From: an uncultured Chryseobacterium sp.
GTDB taxonomy: Bacteria > Bacteroidota > Bacteroidia > Flavobacteriales > Weeksellaceae
Assembly (NCBI GenBank): GCA_913778505.1
Contig: CAJYWD010000004.1
Coordinates: 90,433-154,432 of the forward strand
Length of the DNA stretch: 64,000 nucleotides
Reading direction: 5' to 3'
Shown here: one piece after another, positions 45,646-54,267 of the stretch
Position numbering within the stretch: the stretch's first letter is position 1
Layout: every line of letters begins with the position of its first letter
Position numbers and translations under genes: made by a program
The notes under the pieces: model-generated
Told to the model about the DNA's origin: nothing
The model's input: only the letters and a program-made list of their open reading frames with translations
Databases searched by the model: none

Positions 45646-47361
45646 ATGGATACAGTTCAGACTAATTCAAAACATCCTAGAGGTTTATGGGTCCTTTTTG
45701 GGACGGAGATGTGGGAGCGTTTTAATTTCTATGGAATGAGAGCTTTGCTTACCTTATTTATGGTAAACTCTCTATTGATAAGAGAAGCCGATGCTTCTAT
45801 TATCTATGGTGGATTTTTAGCATTGTGTTATTTAACGCCGCTTTTAGGAGGTTTTATTTCTGATAAATATCTCGGAAACAGAAACTGTATTATTCTTGGA
45901 GGAAGTCTGATGGCAATTGGACAATTCTTGCTTTTCCTAAGTGCATCCACGTTTTCTGACAATCTTGGAGGTGCAAAAGGTTTGATGTGGCTGGCGCTTT
46001 TCATTATTATTTTCGGGAACGGATTCTTCAAACCGAATATCTCGTCAATGGTGGGAAGTCTCTATCCAAAACAGGAAAAATCTAAACTGGATTCTGCTTT
46101 CACAATTTTCTATATGGGAATTAACATTGGTGCATTCCTGGGTCAGTTCATCTGTCCGTACGTTGGTGATGTGAAGGATGCATCCGGAGTTAGGGATATT
46201 TTTGCTTTCAAATGGGGATTCTTAGCTGCATCGATTGCAATGATTGTAGGCACTGTAACGTTCTTCATCCTTAAAAACAGATATGTGGTAACGCCGGAAG
46301 GAAGACCGATCGGAGGATTACCAAAGAATAATACCAGCGAAGACTTTGAAGAAGGCGAAAGTCAGACTGCAAAATTCTCCGGAAAAGCAATTGGAATTAC
46401 AACTGTTTTATTTGTGATTCTTTTCTTTGTTTTCAGATACTTTTTAGTTGGCGAATTCGGATTCAACTCTGTGGAAATGGGTCAATTAATCAAAGGAATT
46501 ATTTATCCTTTCATCTATGCCGCCGGGATTTCATTAGCATTTCTGATTATGAGTTCTGCTGAGAACAAAATCGAAAGACAAAGAATCTGGGTAATTTACA
46601 TTGTCTCATTTTTTATTATTTTCTTCTGGGCAGCGTTTGAGCAGGCCGGTTCATCATTAACTTTCATTGCGGATAATCAAACGGACAGAAATATTTTCGG
46701 CTGGGATATGCCGCCTTCAATGGTTCAGATTTTCAACGGGCTTTTCGTTGTTCTTCTGGCCTTACCATTCAGTTTACTTTGGGATAAGTTGAGAGCTAAA
46801 GGCAAAGAACCGGTTTCTCCTTTGAAACAAGCTATTGGTTTGGCTTTGATTGCATTATCATATTTCATCATTGCTTACAACGTTAAAGACCTTGGAAACT
46901 CAGGATTATTAGCCATCAAATGGTTGATTTTACTTTATCTGATTCAGACCATGGGTGAGCTTTGTTTATCGCCAATCGGACTTTCTTTGGTTGGTAAATT
47001 AGCACCTAAAAGATTCTCATCATTATTATACGGCGTATTCTTTATCGCCAATGCTGCAGGTTATGCGCTAGCCGGAACTTTGGGAGCAATCATCCCTGCA
47101 ACTGGGGACAAATTTGCAAAAGCACAAGAAATCGGTGTCAATCTTCAGGATGTTTTGGATAAAAAAGTGACATTGAATGCCGACCAAGTGAAAGCTTTTT
47201 CTACGGCACAATTGCCAACAGAATATACCACATTCGCAGGCTTCACCATTCACAATCTTTTCGAATTCTTTATGGTTTTTGTAGTGCTTTGTGGAATTGC
47301 TGCAGTTTTACTGGCATTATTATCGCCAGTTCTAAAGAGAATGATGCATGGTGTGAAATAG
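45646..47361 (+). CDS. POT family proton-coupled peptide transporter 2
   Basis: 571 residues with GTEMWERFNFYGMRALL at the start and the POT pattern of membrane helices. Additional C-terminal loop of about 45 residues before the last helix (NLQDVLDKKVTLN). Own promoter box and terminator. Confidence 0.92.
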   Translation: MDTVQTNSKHPRGLWVLFGTEMWERFNFYGMRALLTLFMVNSLLIREADASIIYGGFLALCYLTPLLGGFISDKYLGNRNCIILGGSLMAIGQFLLFLSASTFSDNLGGAKGLMWLALFIIIFGNGFFKPNISSMVGSLYPKQEKSKLDSAFTIFYMGINIGAFLGQFICPYVGDVKDASGVRDIFAFKWGFLAASIAMIVGTVTFFILKNRYVVTPEGRPIGGLPKNNTSEDFEEGESQTAKFSGKAIGITTVLFVILFFVFRYFLVGEFGFNSVEMGQLIKGIIYPFIYAAGISLAFLIMSSAENKIERQRIWVIYIVSFFIIFFWAAFEQAGSSLTFIADNQTDRNIFGWDMPPSMVQIFNGLFVVLLALPFSLLWDKLRAKGKEPVSPLKQAIGLALIALSYFIIAYNVKDLGNSGLLAIKWLILLYLIQTMGELCLSPIGLSLVGKLAPKRFSSLLYGVFFIANAAGYALAGTLGAIIPATGDKFAKAQEIGVNLQDVLDKKVTLNADQVKAFSTAQLPTEYTTFAGFTIHNLFEFFMVFVVLCGIAAVLLALLSPVLKRMMHGVK

Positions 47362-47388
47362 AAATTTTCACATTGATTTATAAATTCA

Positions 47389-47415
47389 AACCACCGGATA
47401 TTCGGTGGTTTTTTG
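47389..47415 (+). terminator. Terminator after POT 2
   Basis: AACCACCG / CGGTGGTT stem, 6-nt loop, T run. Confidence 0.85.
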
Positions 47416-47425
47416 TTACATTCGT

Positions 47426-48415
47426 ATGATGCAAATTTCAGAAGACATATTATTCCAATCGATACGCGATATTATTAATCAATCTCGTGAAAAAGTATTC
47501 CGTGTTGCGAATTCTACTCTGCTTTTGACGTATTGGCAAATCGGACAACTCATCGTAAAAGATGAACAAAACGGAAAAGAACGGGCAGAGTATGGAAAAT
47601 CTGTTCTAAAAAATCTTTCTAAAAAACTGACTCTCGAATTTGGGAAAGGCTTTGATGAGAGTAATCTTAGAAATATGCGGTCCTTTTTTCAAGCATTTCC
47701 AATTCGTGACGCAGTGCGTCACGAATTGAGCTGGACGCATTACAGATTGCTTTTAAGACAGGAAAACAAGCAAAAAAGAAGCTACTATCTTAATGAATCT
47801 ATTGAAAACAACTGGAGTTCAAGAGACCTCAAAAGACAAATCAACTCTCTGGCTTATGAAAGGGTTTTGGAACATAAAAAATCTCCTGTTGAAAATATCC
47901 AAAGCATTCTGAAAGACCCTTATATTTTTGAATTTTTAGGCTTAAAGACTGACGAACAGATTTCGGAAAAAGAAATCGAAACGGCAATCATTGACCATAT
48001 TCAGAAATTCTTGCTTGAGTTTGGGAAAGGTTTCGCTTTTGTAGCCAGGCAGCAGCATATTTCTACGGATAAATCAGATTTTTATATTGACTTGGTCTTC
48101 TACAATTACATTCTCAAATGCTTTGTCATCATTGACTTAAAAACCGGAGAACTTTCTCATCAGGACATTGGACAAATCGATATGTATGTGAGAATGTACG
48201 ATGATTTGAAGCGAAACGAAGGCGATAATCCGACCATCGGAATTTTGCTTTGTTCCGAAAAAGACGAAACCATCGTAAAATATTCCGTTCTTAATGATAA
48301 GAACAATCTCTTTGCCAGCAAGTATCTGCTCTACCTTCCCAAAGAGGAAGAACTAAAACAGATTATAGACCAGGACAGAATAAGGTTTGAGCTGGACAAA
48401 GAAAGCAATAATTAA
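47426..48415 (+). CDS. YhcG/DUF1016 family PDDEXK nuclease-like protein
   Basis: About 329 residues from ATG at 47426 (or 47429); a longer frame at 47405 crosses the preceding terminator. N-terminal helical domain (NSTLLLTYWQIGQLIV), then the PDDEXK fold with DFYIDLVFYN and IIDLKTG, matching the catalytic D...ExK arrangement of YhcG. Function uncertain; members have been proposed to act in DNA metabolism or defence. It sits between two POT genes and is 20 nt from the third, so it probably shares its transcript. Confidence 0.88.
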   Translation: MMQISEDILFQSIRDIINQSREKVFRVANSTLLLTYWQIGQLIVKDEQNGKERAEYGKSVLKNLSKKLTLEFGKGFDESNLRNMRSFFQAFPIRDAVRHELSWTHYRLLLRQENKQKRSYYLNESIENNWSSRDLKRQINSLAYERVLEHKKSPVENIQSILKDPYIFEFLGLKTDEQISEKEIETAIIDHIQKFLLEFGKGFAFVARQQHISTDKSDFYIDLVFYNYILKCFVIIDLKTGELSHQDIGQIDMYVRMYDDLKRNEGDNPTIGILLCSEKDETIVKYSVLNDKNNLFASKYLLYLPKEEELKQIIDQDRIRFELDKESNN

Positions 48416-48435
48416 AAAATTTAACATCATCACTC

Positions 48436-49947
48436 ATGAATCTTACGCTCGAAGAAATCCAAAATTTCAAAGGAAAATATCCGAAACAAATCCTCAGCCT
48501 TTTTTTCTCAGAAATGTGGGAACGATTCTGCTTCTATGGAATGCGCGGGATGCTCGTGGTCTTTATGATAACGCAATTGGGTTTAGGCGAAAAAGAAGCG
48601 AATCTGCAGTACGGCGCGACTCAGGCATTTGTTTATGCTTTTACCTTTGTTGGTGGTTTGTTTGCTGATAAAATCCTCGGATTCAGAAAGTCATTGTTTT
48701 GGGGCGGATTGTTGATGATTGTCGGAAGCATCATCCTCTCGCTCAATCCTCACGATTATTTCTTTTTCGGTATATCATTCACCATTATCGGAACGGGATT
48801 TTTCAAACCGAATATCTCCACAATGGTTGGGAAACTTTACAAAACGGGCGACCCAAGAACTGATGCGGGTTTCACATTATTCTATGCAGGAATTAATTTA
48901 GGGGCTTTACTCGGCGGTTACTTCTGTGTGGCCATTGGTCAGGGCGATTTGTTTTCCTCAATAATCCCTGCAGAAAAAACCTGGACTGTTGCTTTCGGAC
49001 TGGCTGCTGTTGTGATGATTATTAGTCTGATTAATTTCTATTTCACACAGCATACTTTGGGTCCAATTGGTTTCCAGCCGGGACATCCGCTTTCCGATGA
49101 GCCGAACAGGAAAATCCAAAAATGGCAGGAAATTCTGGTTTATGCAGGAACGTTGGTCATCATTCCTCTCATTATGACAATGGTCTCTAAAACGGAATAC
49201 ACGGATTATTTTATGTACACTATTGGTCCATTAACCTTACTTTATCTATTCTACGAAATGTCAAAAGTAAGCGCACCAGAGCGTAAAAGACTTTGGGCAG
49301 CGTTGATTTTCATTATTTTCTCAATTTTCTTTTGGGGAATCTATGAACAAAGTGGCGGTTCATTAAGCATTTTTGCAGAACGAAACCTGAACCGGGATTT
49401 GCTTGGACTCAATCCTAATGGTGTCAATAATTCCGGTGGTGCTTTTTTCATTTTACTATTGGCAATTCCTATTGGATTATTCTGGATTTGGCTCAATAAA
49501 AAAAGAATCGAGCCCAATACGATTATCAAATTTGGATTAGGATTTTTGTTTTTAGGATTGGGCTATTACGTCATTTTTGCGACAAAATATTTTGCCAATC
49601 AAGCGGGTATAACTTCATTAAGTGTCTTCACCATTGCTCTTTTTGTCATCACATTAGGCGAGATGTGTCTATCGCCTATAGGATTATCTATAATGACGAA
49701 ACTTTCAACAAATAAACTTCAGGGAATGATGATGGGAATGTGGTTTCTGGCTTCGGCTTACGGACAATATGTCGCAGGAATCATTGGCGCCAATATGGCA
49801 ACAGCAAAAGAAGGCTCCACAAATCTTGATGCTTTGCTGGCCTACACCGAGGGATACAAACAACTGGGGCTTTACGCTTTGGTCTGTGGCGTCATTTTGA
49901 TTTTAATTTCTCCATTTGTAAAAAAACTGATGCAAGGTGTAAAGTAA
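48436..49947 (+). CDS. POT family proton-coupled peptide transporter 3
   Basis: 503 residues, the shortest of the three. Start FSEMWERFCFYGMRG contains the ExxERFxYY-like motif with Phe-Cys-Phe in place of Phe-x-Tyr. 12-14 membrane helices. Preceded by yhcG (20-nt gap), so co-transcribed. Confidence 0.92.
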   Translation: MNLTLEEIQNFKGKYPKQILSLFFSEMWERFCFYGMRGMLVVFMITQLGLGEKEANLQYGATQAFVYAFTFVGGLFADKILGFRKSLFWGGLLMIVGSIILSLNPHDYFFFGISFTIIGTGFFKPNISTMVGKLYKTGDPRTDAGFTLFYAGINLGALLGGYFCVAIGQGDLFSSIIPAEKTWTVAFGLAAVVMIISLINFYFTQHTLGPIGFQPGHPLSDEPNRKIQKWQEILVYAGTLVIIPLIMTMVSKTEYTDYFMYTIGPLTLLYLFYEMSKVSAPERKRLWAALIFIIFSIFFWGIYEQSGGSLSIFAERNLNRDLLGLNPNGVNNSGGAFFILLLAIPIGLFWIWLNKKRIEPNTIIKFGLGFLFLGLGYYVIFATKYFANQAGITSLSVFTIALFVITLGEMCLSPIGLSIMTKLSTNKLQGMMMGMWFLASAYGQYVAGIIGANMATAKEGSTNLDALLAYTEGYKQLGLYALVCGVILILISPFVKKLMQGVK

Positions 49948-50003
49948 AAGTAATCGTCCAAACGTCTAAAGAATTATGGCTCAGTAAACATAACATCACA
50001 CCA

Positions 50004-50534
50004 ATGAAAAAAATATTTATATTGACTTTAATTCTCATTCAAGTTTCAAGCTTTGCTCAAGTTCGCTGGATGACCATGGCGCAGGCTCTGGCAGCTCAGA
50101 AAAAAGAACCAAAAAAAATCATTATCGATTTTTATGCAGACTGGTGTGCGCCGTGCAAGGATATGGAGAAGAACACCTTCAATCATCCGGAACTTGCCAA
50201 AATTATCAATGAAAAATTCTATGCTGTAAAATTTGAAAGTGATGGCAACGAAACGATAAATTTTGCAGGACACACCTTCACCAATCCTGATTATAAAAGT
50301 AAAAAATCGAAAAACGGACTTCACCAGTTTTCCAAATATATGAACATTAACATCATCCCGACAATGGTTTTTCTGGATGAGAAAACAGACCCGATTACAA
50401 GTCTCTCCGGAGTGCTCAAAGCCAAAGAAGTGGAACCTTATTTTACGATGATTGCTTCTGACGAGTATAAAAACATCAAGTCCCGAAAAGAATGGGAAAG
50501 TTATCGGAAAAAGTTTAATTCTAAGATAAAATAA
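50004..50534 (+). CDS. Secreted thioredoxin-fold protein
   Basis: 176 residues with a signal peptide to about 18 (FAQ). The redox motif ADWCAPCKDME (WCAPC) is at about 50, followed by a cis-Pro in NIIPTMVFLD. This places it with periplasmic thioredoxin-like reductants of Bacteroidota. The final 35 residues are basic and helical. It probably keeps periplasmic cysteines reduced; partner unknown. Confidence 0.88.
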   Translation: MKKIFILTLILIQVSSFAQVRWMTMAQALAAQKKEPKKIIIDFYADWCAPCKDMEKNTFNHPELAKIINEKFYAVKFESDGNETINFAGHTFTNPDYKSKKSKNGLHQFSKYMNINIIPTMVFLDEKTDPITSLSGVLKAKEVEPYFTMIASDEYKNIKSRKEWESYRKKFNSKIK

Positions 50535-50566
50535 AAGATATCCCAATCAAGATATCTCATTTTACA

Positions 50567-50824
50567 TTAGTCATAATGAAACCTACACTTGGCAATTAAA
50601 ATTTTATCCTCTTCATATTTGTATATCAATCGGTGTTCATCATCAATTTTACGTGACCAGAATCCAGTATACTTATGTTTCAAAGGTTCCGGTTTTCCAA
50701 TGCCGTCAAACGGATTTCTAGAAATATCTTTCAACAAATCGTTGATTCTTTTCAATTTCTTTTTATCCGTCTTCTGCCAGTACAAATAATCTTCCCAAGA
50801 TTCATCTACGAAAATATATTGCAT
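50567..50824 (-). CDS. yoeB: YoeB-type mRNA interferase toxin
   Basis: 85 residues. Catalytic residues align one-for-one with E. coli YoeB: Glu46, Arg65, His83, Tyr84. Cuts translated mRNA at the ribosome. The gene follows its antitoxin with a 1-nt gap. Intact, unlike the toxin at 41828. Confidence 0.95.
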   Translation of the reverse strand: MQYIFVDESWEDYLYWQKTDKKKLKRINDLLKDISRNPFDGIGKPEPLKHKYTGFWSRKIDDEHRLIYKYEEDKILIAKCRFHYD

Positions 50825-50825
50825 A

Positions 50826-51080
50826 CTATTCTTTGACTAAATGTTTTTCAAAGGATGTCTCATTTTTCAATTTTTCAATAGCAGAATCTAAACGTCTCTC
50901 ATTTGTTCTGGAAGATAATTCGTGATTTGTAGCCATAAGAGAATTATATTCGTCGAGAGACATCACCACAATCCCAGAATCCTTACCTCGATTGATGAGT
51001 AAAGTTTCGAAATTTTTTGAAACTTTGTCCAAATAGGATTTTATATCTTTTCTAAAATCTGAAACACTTGTAATCAACAT
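50826..51080 (-). CDS. yefM: YefM/Phd family antitoxin
   Basis: 84 residues: the N terminus VSDFRKDIKSYLDKV is the Phd/YefM DNA-binding and dimer part; the C-terminal helix (ERRLDSAIEKLKNETSFEK) wraps the toxin. It neutralises YoeB and represses the pair's promoter. Confidence 0.93.
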   Translation of the reverse strand: MLITSVSDFRKDIKSYLDKVSKNFETLLINRGKDSGIVVMSLDEYNSLMATNHELSSRTNERRLDSAIEKLKNETSFEKHLVKE

Positions 51081-51103
51081 AATTATTTGTATTTAATTCC
51101 GTA

Positions 51104-51119
51104 CAAATATACGTACAAA
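51104..51119 (-). promoter_or_regulatory. Promoter box with doubled TTTGTACG words
   Basis: On the minus strand TTTGTACG TATA TTTGTACG gives a direct repeat that includes a TATATTTG -7 box (51104-51111), 24 bp before the antitoxin start. Two close copies are plausible antitoxin half-sites. Confidence 0.4.
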
Positions 51120-51208
51120 AAATTTGCAAGGAAGTAGTTTTAGATTAAAGATATTATTGCTAATAAGTAGAAATTTCCCGAAATTCGTCAGAATAAATTT
51201 TTTATTTC

Positions 51209-53296
51209 TTGACTTTAGAAACTTCCATAGAATTTCTCAAAAACATCGGAACCGAACGCGCCAAATTGATTAAAAACGTGTTGGGAATCTCGACTGTAGA
51301 AGACCTACTGACCTTCTATCCTATTCGCTACATCGACAAAAGCAAAATCTATAAAGTCGGAAACCTGACAAAAGATTCCGAAACGGACATCCAGCTAAAA
51401 GGTAAAATCACGGATATTCAGGAAGTAGTTTATGAAAAAGGAAAACGATTATCAGCAAAATTCCGGGATGAGACAGGAACAATGGATTTGGTTTGGTTTC
51501 GATATACCAATTGGATGAAAGATGCCATTCCGCTCAACAAAGACATTTTCATCTTCGGTAAGGTCAGTTTTTTCAACGGGAATTTTTCTATGGCACACCC
51601 GGAAATTGAAGCAGATGAAAAAAAAGCCTTGTACGGAACACTTTTACCTGTTTATCCAGGAAGTGAAAAGTTGAGCAAGCGAGGCATTAACAATAAGTTT
51701 TTTCAAAACTTGGTCTACAGTCTTCTAAAAGATTTACCCAGTTTAATTTCGGAAAACCTACCTAATTATCTGATGAAATCTTTGAAATTAATGGACAGAA
51801 TTAATGCTTATTATGATATTCATTTTCCAAAAAATTTTAAACAATTAGAAGAAGCGGACAGACGGTTGAAATTTGAAGAAGCATTTTTCTTTCAGCTGGG
51901 TTATGGACTCAAAAAACTTCATCAGAAAACCAAATCATTCGGGAATCCTTTCCCGATTGTCGGCGATTATTTCAACAATTTTTATGAAAATAATCTTCCG
52001 TTTGAATTGACCAACGCCCAAAAACGTGTTCTGAAAGAAATCCGGACCGATATGAAACGTTCGACTCAAATGAACAGGCTTTTGCAAGGCGATGTCGGTT
52101 CTGGGAAAACAATGGTCGCATTGTTGACGATGCTGATTGCAATGGACAATGGCTTTCAATCTTGTCTGATGGCGCCGACAGAGATTTTGGCGCAACAACA
52201 TTTTAATTCCATTCAGAAATTGTTAGAAAATACGGGAATCAAAGTCCAACTTTTGACAGGTTCTTCCAAGACTTCGGAAAGAAAAATTATTCATGAAGAA
52301 CTGGAAAACGGACAACTGTCCATTTTGATTGGTACGCACGCACTTTTGGAAGATAAAGTGAAATTCAAAAATCTTGGTTTGGCAATAATCGATGAGCAGC
52401 ACAGATTTGGTGTAGCTCAGCGGGCAAAACTTTGGGCAAAGAATAACATTCCTCCTCACATTCTGGTGATGACGGCAACGCCCATTCCCAGAACATTGGC
52501 GATGAGTTTTTATTCGGATTTAGATGTCTCGGTGATAGATGAATTACCTGCTAATAGAAAACCGATTATCACAGCTCACAGACGGGAAAAAGACCGACTT
52601 TCGGTTTACAATTTCTGTAGAGAGGAAATAGAGAAAGGACGTCAAATCTATTTCGTTTATCCATTGATTGAAGAATCCGAAACTTTGGATTATAAAAATC
52701 TGATAGAAGGCCTGGATAATGTGATGACTTTTTTCAAAAGCTTTAATGTCACGATGGTACATGGCCAAATGAAGCCGATGGAAAAAGATATGAATATGCA
52801 GTTTTTTGCCTCTGGACAAGCACAAATAATGGTCGCAACAACTGTAATTGAAGTTGGTGTCAATGTTCCGAACGCTTCTGTCATGGTGATTGAAAGTTCG
52901 GAAAGATTCGGATTATCGCAGCTTCATCAGTTGCGCGGACGCGTTGGAAGAGGCGCGGAGCAAAGCTACTGCATTCTGATGACCGGCGACAAACTGAGCA
53001 AGGAAAGCCGGACAAGAATTAAAACCATGGTTCAGACCACGGATGGTTTTAAAATCTCCGAAGTGGATATGGAACTGCGTGGTCCGGGCGACATTCTGGG
53101 AACTCAGCAAAGTGGTGTTGTCGATTTCAAGAAATTAAACCTTATTGAGGATTCAGCAATTATCAAAGCTTCAAAAATGGCTGTTGAAAAGATTTTGGAG
53201 CGCGATGCGTTGCTTAATCATCCCGATAATCAGATCATGAAACAATATTACATCAGACAATACAAAGGGAAAAACAAGTGGTCTCAGATCAGTTAA
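51209..53296 (+). CDS. recG: ATP-dependent DNA helicase RecG
   Basis: Remodels stalled replication forks and Holliday junctions. 695 residues from a TTG codon. The wedge/OB domain is at about 60-150. Walker A GDVGSGKT is near residue 296, DEQHRFG near 394, and the helicase motifs MTATPIPRTLA, GRVGRG and QLHQLRGRVGRG follow. Shorter at the N terminus than E. coli RecG but standard for the phylum. Ended by a hairpin shared with the tRNA gene. Confidence 0.97.
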   Translation: MTLETSIEFLKNIGTERAKLIKNVLGISTVEDLLTFYPIRYIDKSKIYKVGNLTKDSETDIQLKGKITDIQEVVYEKGKRLSAKFRDETGTMDLVWFRYTNWMKDAIPLNKDIFIFGKVSFFNGNFSMAHPEIEADEKKALYGTLLPVYPGSEKLSKRGINNKFFQNLVYSLLKDLPSLISENLPNYLMKSLKLMDRINAYYDIHFPKNFKQLEEADRRLKFEEAFFFQLGYGLKKLHQKTKSFGNPFPIVGDYFNNFYENNLPFELTNAQKRVLKEIRTDMKRSTQMNRLLQGDVGSGKTMVALLTMLIAMDNGFQSCLMAPTEILAQQHFNSIQKLLENTGIKVQLLTGSSKTSERKIIHEELENGQLSILIGTHALLEDKVKFKNLGLAIIDEQHRFGVAQRAKLWAKNNIPPHILVMTATPIPRTLAMSFYSDLDVSVIDELPANRKPIITAHRREKDRLSVYNFCREEIEKGRQIYFVYPLIEESETLDYKNLIEGLDNVMTFFKSFNVTMVHGQMKPMEKDMNMQFFASGQAQIMVATTVIEVGVNVPNASVMVIESSERFGLSQLHQLRGRVGRGAEQSYCILMTGDKLSKESRTRIKTMVQTTDGFKISEVDMELRGPGDILGTQQSGVVDFKKLNLIEDSAIIKASKMAVEKILERDALLNHPDNQIMKQYYIRQYKGKNKWSQIS

Positions 53297-53328
53297 AATT
53301 TTGAAAACATGATTAATAGGCATAAAAA

Positions 53329-53360
53329 AAAGCATCTTAAATAATAAGATGCTTTCTATT
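53329..53360. terminator. Bidirectional terminator
   Basis: AAAGCATCTTA / TAAGATGCTTT stem with A and T runs between recG and the tRNA gene, usable from either side. Confidence 0.85.
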
Positions 53361-53363
53361 TTG

Positions 53364-53438
<75 letters not shown>

Positions 53439-53450
53439 GTTTTGCGTGTG

Positions 53451-53482
53451 CAAATATAGATAAATTTTCAATTATCAGCAAA
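53451..53482 (-). promoter_or_regulatory. Candidate promoter of tRNA-His
   Basis: TTTG (53479-53482), 20 bp, TATATTTG (53451-53458) on the minus strand, inside and past the 3' end of bshB1: near-consensus in both boxes. It reads toward the tRNA with a leader of about 8-10 nt. Confidence 0.6.
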
Positions 53483-54194
53483 CAATCCCTTCAAAATTTT
53501 TGAAGGCTAATAATTTTTCAGTCGTGAAGCCTTCAGCAAATTCCACTCCGGAGAGTCTGCCCAGATCTTGTGCTCTGTAAGTCAGGCTTTCCAGAAAATC
53601 CTTAGTGGCAATAGGTGTCATGGGCTCATCAGAATCTGGATCATAAAATTGTGTTTTGTAGGCCAGACAAGCCTCAATTTTTTGGTTCATAAAGTCCGAA
53701 ATATCCAGAACAAAATCTGGGACAACATTTTTCCACTGGATGTAATGGAAAATTTGTTTAGGCCGCCACGCTTCCTGCAAATGGCCGGCGTCAAATGTTT
53801 CTATTTTTCTAAGACCCGAAAGAAAACAGGCATCGGATACCAGTTTGGCAGCTTTAGCGTGATCCGGATGTCTGTCATCAATAGCATTGGCCAGAACAAT
53901 TTCCGGACGGTACTTTCTGATCACTTCAACAATTTTAAGCTGATAGAATTCTGAGTTGTTGAGAAAACCATCTTTAAGTTTCAGATTCTCTCTGAAGCTG
54001 ATTCCCATAATTTCTGCAGCTTGCGCAGATTCTCCAGCCCTTGTTTCTGCAGTGCCTCTTGTCCCCAGCTCGCCTTCCGTGAGATCGACTATTCCAACTA
54101 TTTTCCCTTCGGAAATCATCTTAATCACTGTACCGCCACAACCTAGTTCCACATCGTCGGGATGTGCACCTATAGCCAAGATATCACATTTCAT
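53475..54194 (-). CDS. bshB1: Bacillithiol biosynthesis deacetylase BshB1
   Basis: Removes the acetyl group from GlcNAc-malate, step two of bacillithiol synthesis. PIG-L fold: zinc ligands in GAHPDDVELGCGG and DDRHPDH; LTEGELGTRG is characteristic of BshB1. 239 residues. Partner of BshA at 10414, 42 kb away. Confidence 0.95.
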   Translation of the reverse strand: MKCDILAIGAHPDDVELGCGGTVIKMISEGKIVGIVDLTEGELGTRGTAETRAGESAQAAEIMGISFRENLKLKDGFLNNSEFYQLKIVEVIRKYRPEIVLANAIDDRHPDHAKAAKLVSDACFLSGLRKIETFDAGHLQEAWRPKQIFHYIQWKNVVPDFVLDISDFMNQKIEACLAYKTQFYDPDSDEPMTPIATKDFLESLTYRAQDLGRLSGVEFAEGFTTEKLLAFKNFEGIVC

Positions 54195-54212
54195 ACTGTT
54201 TAATTTTAGTGT

Positions 54213-54246
54213 AAAACAAAACTTCCCAATCTTTTCAGTTGGGAAG
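54213..54246 (-). terminator. Terminator of the TPR gene
   Basis: CTTCCCAA / TTGGGAAG stem; on the minus strand it is followed by TTTTGTTTT. Confidence 0.8.
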
Positions 54247-54267
54247 CCTGTTGATATATCAAATTAA

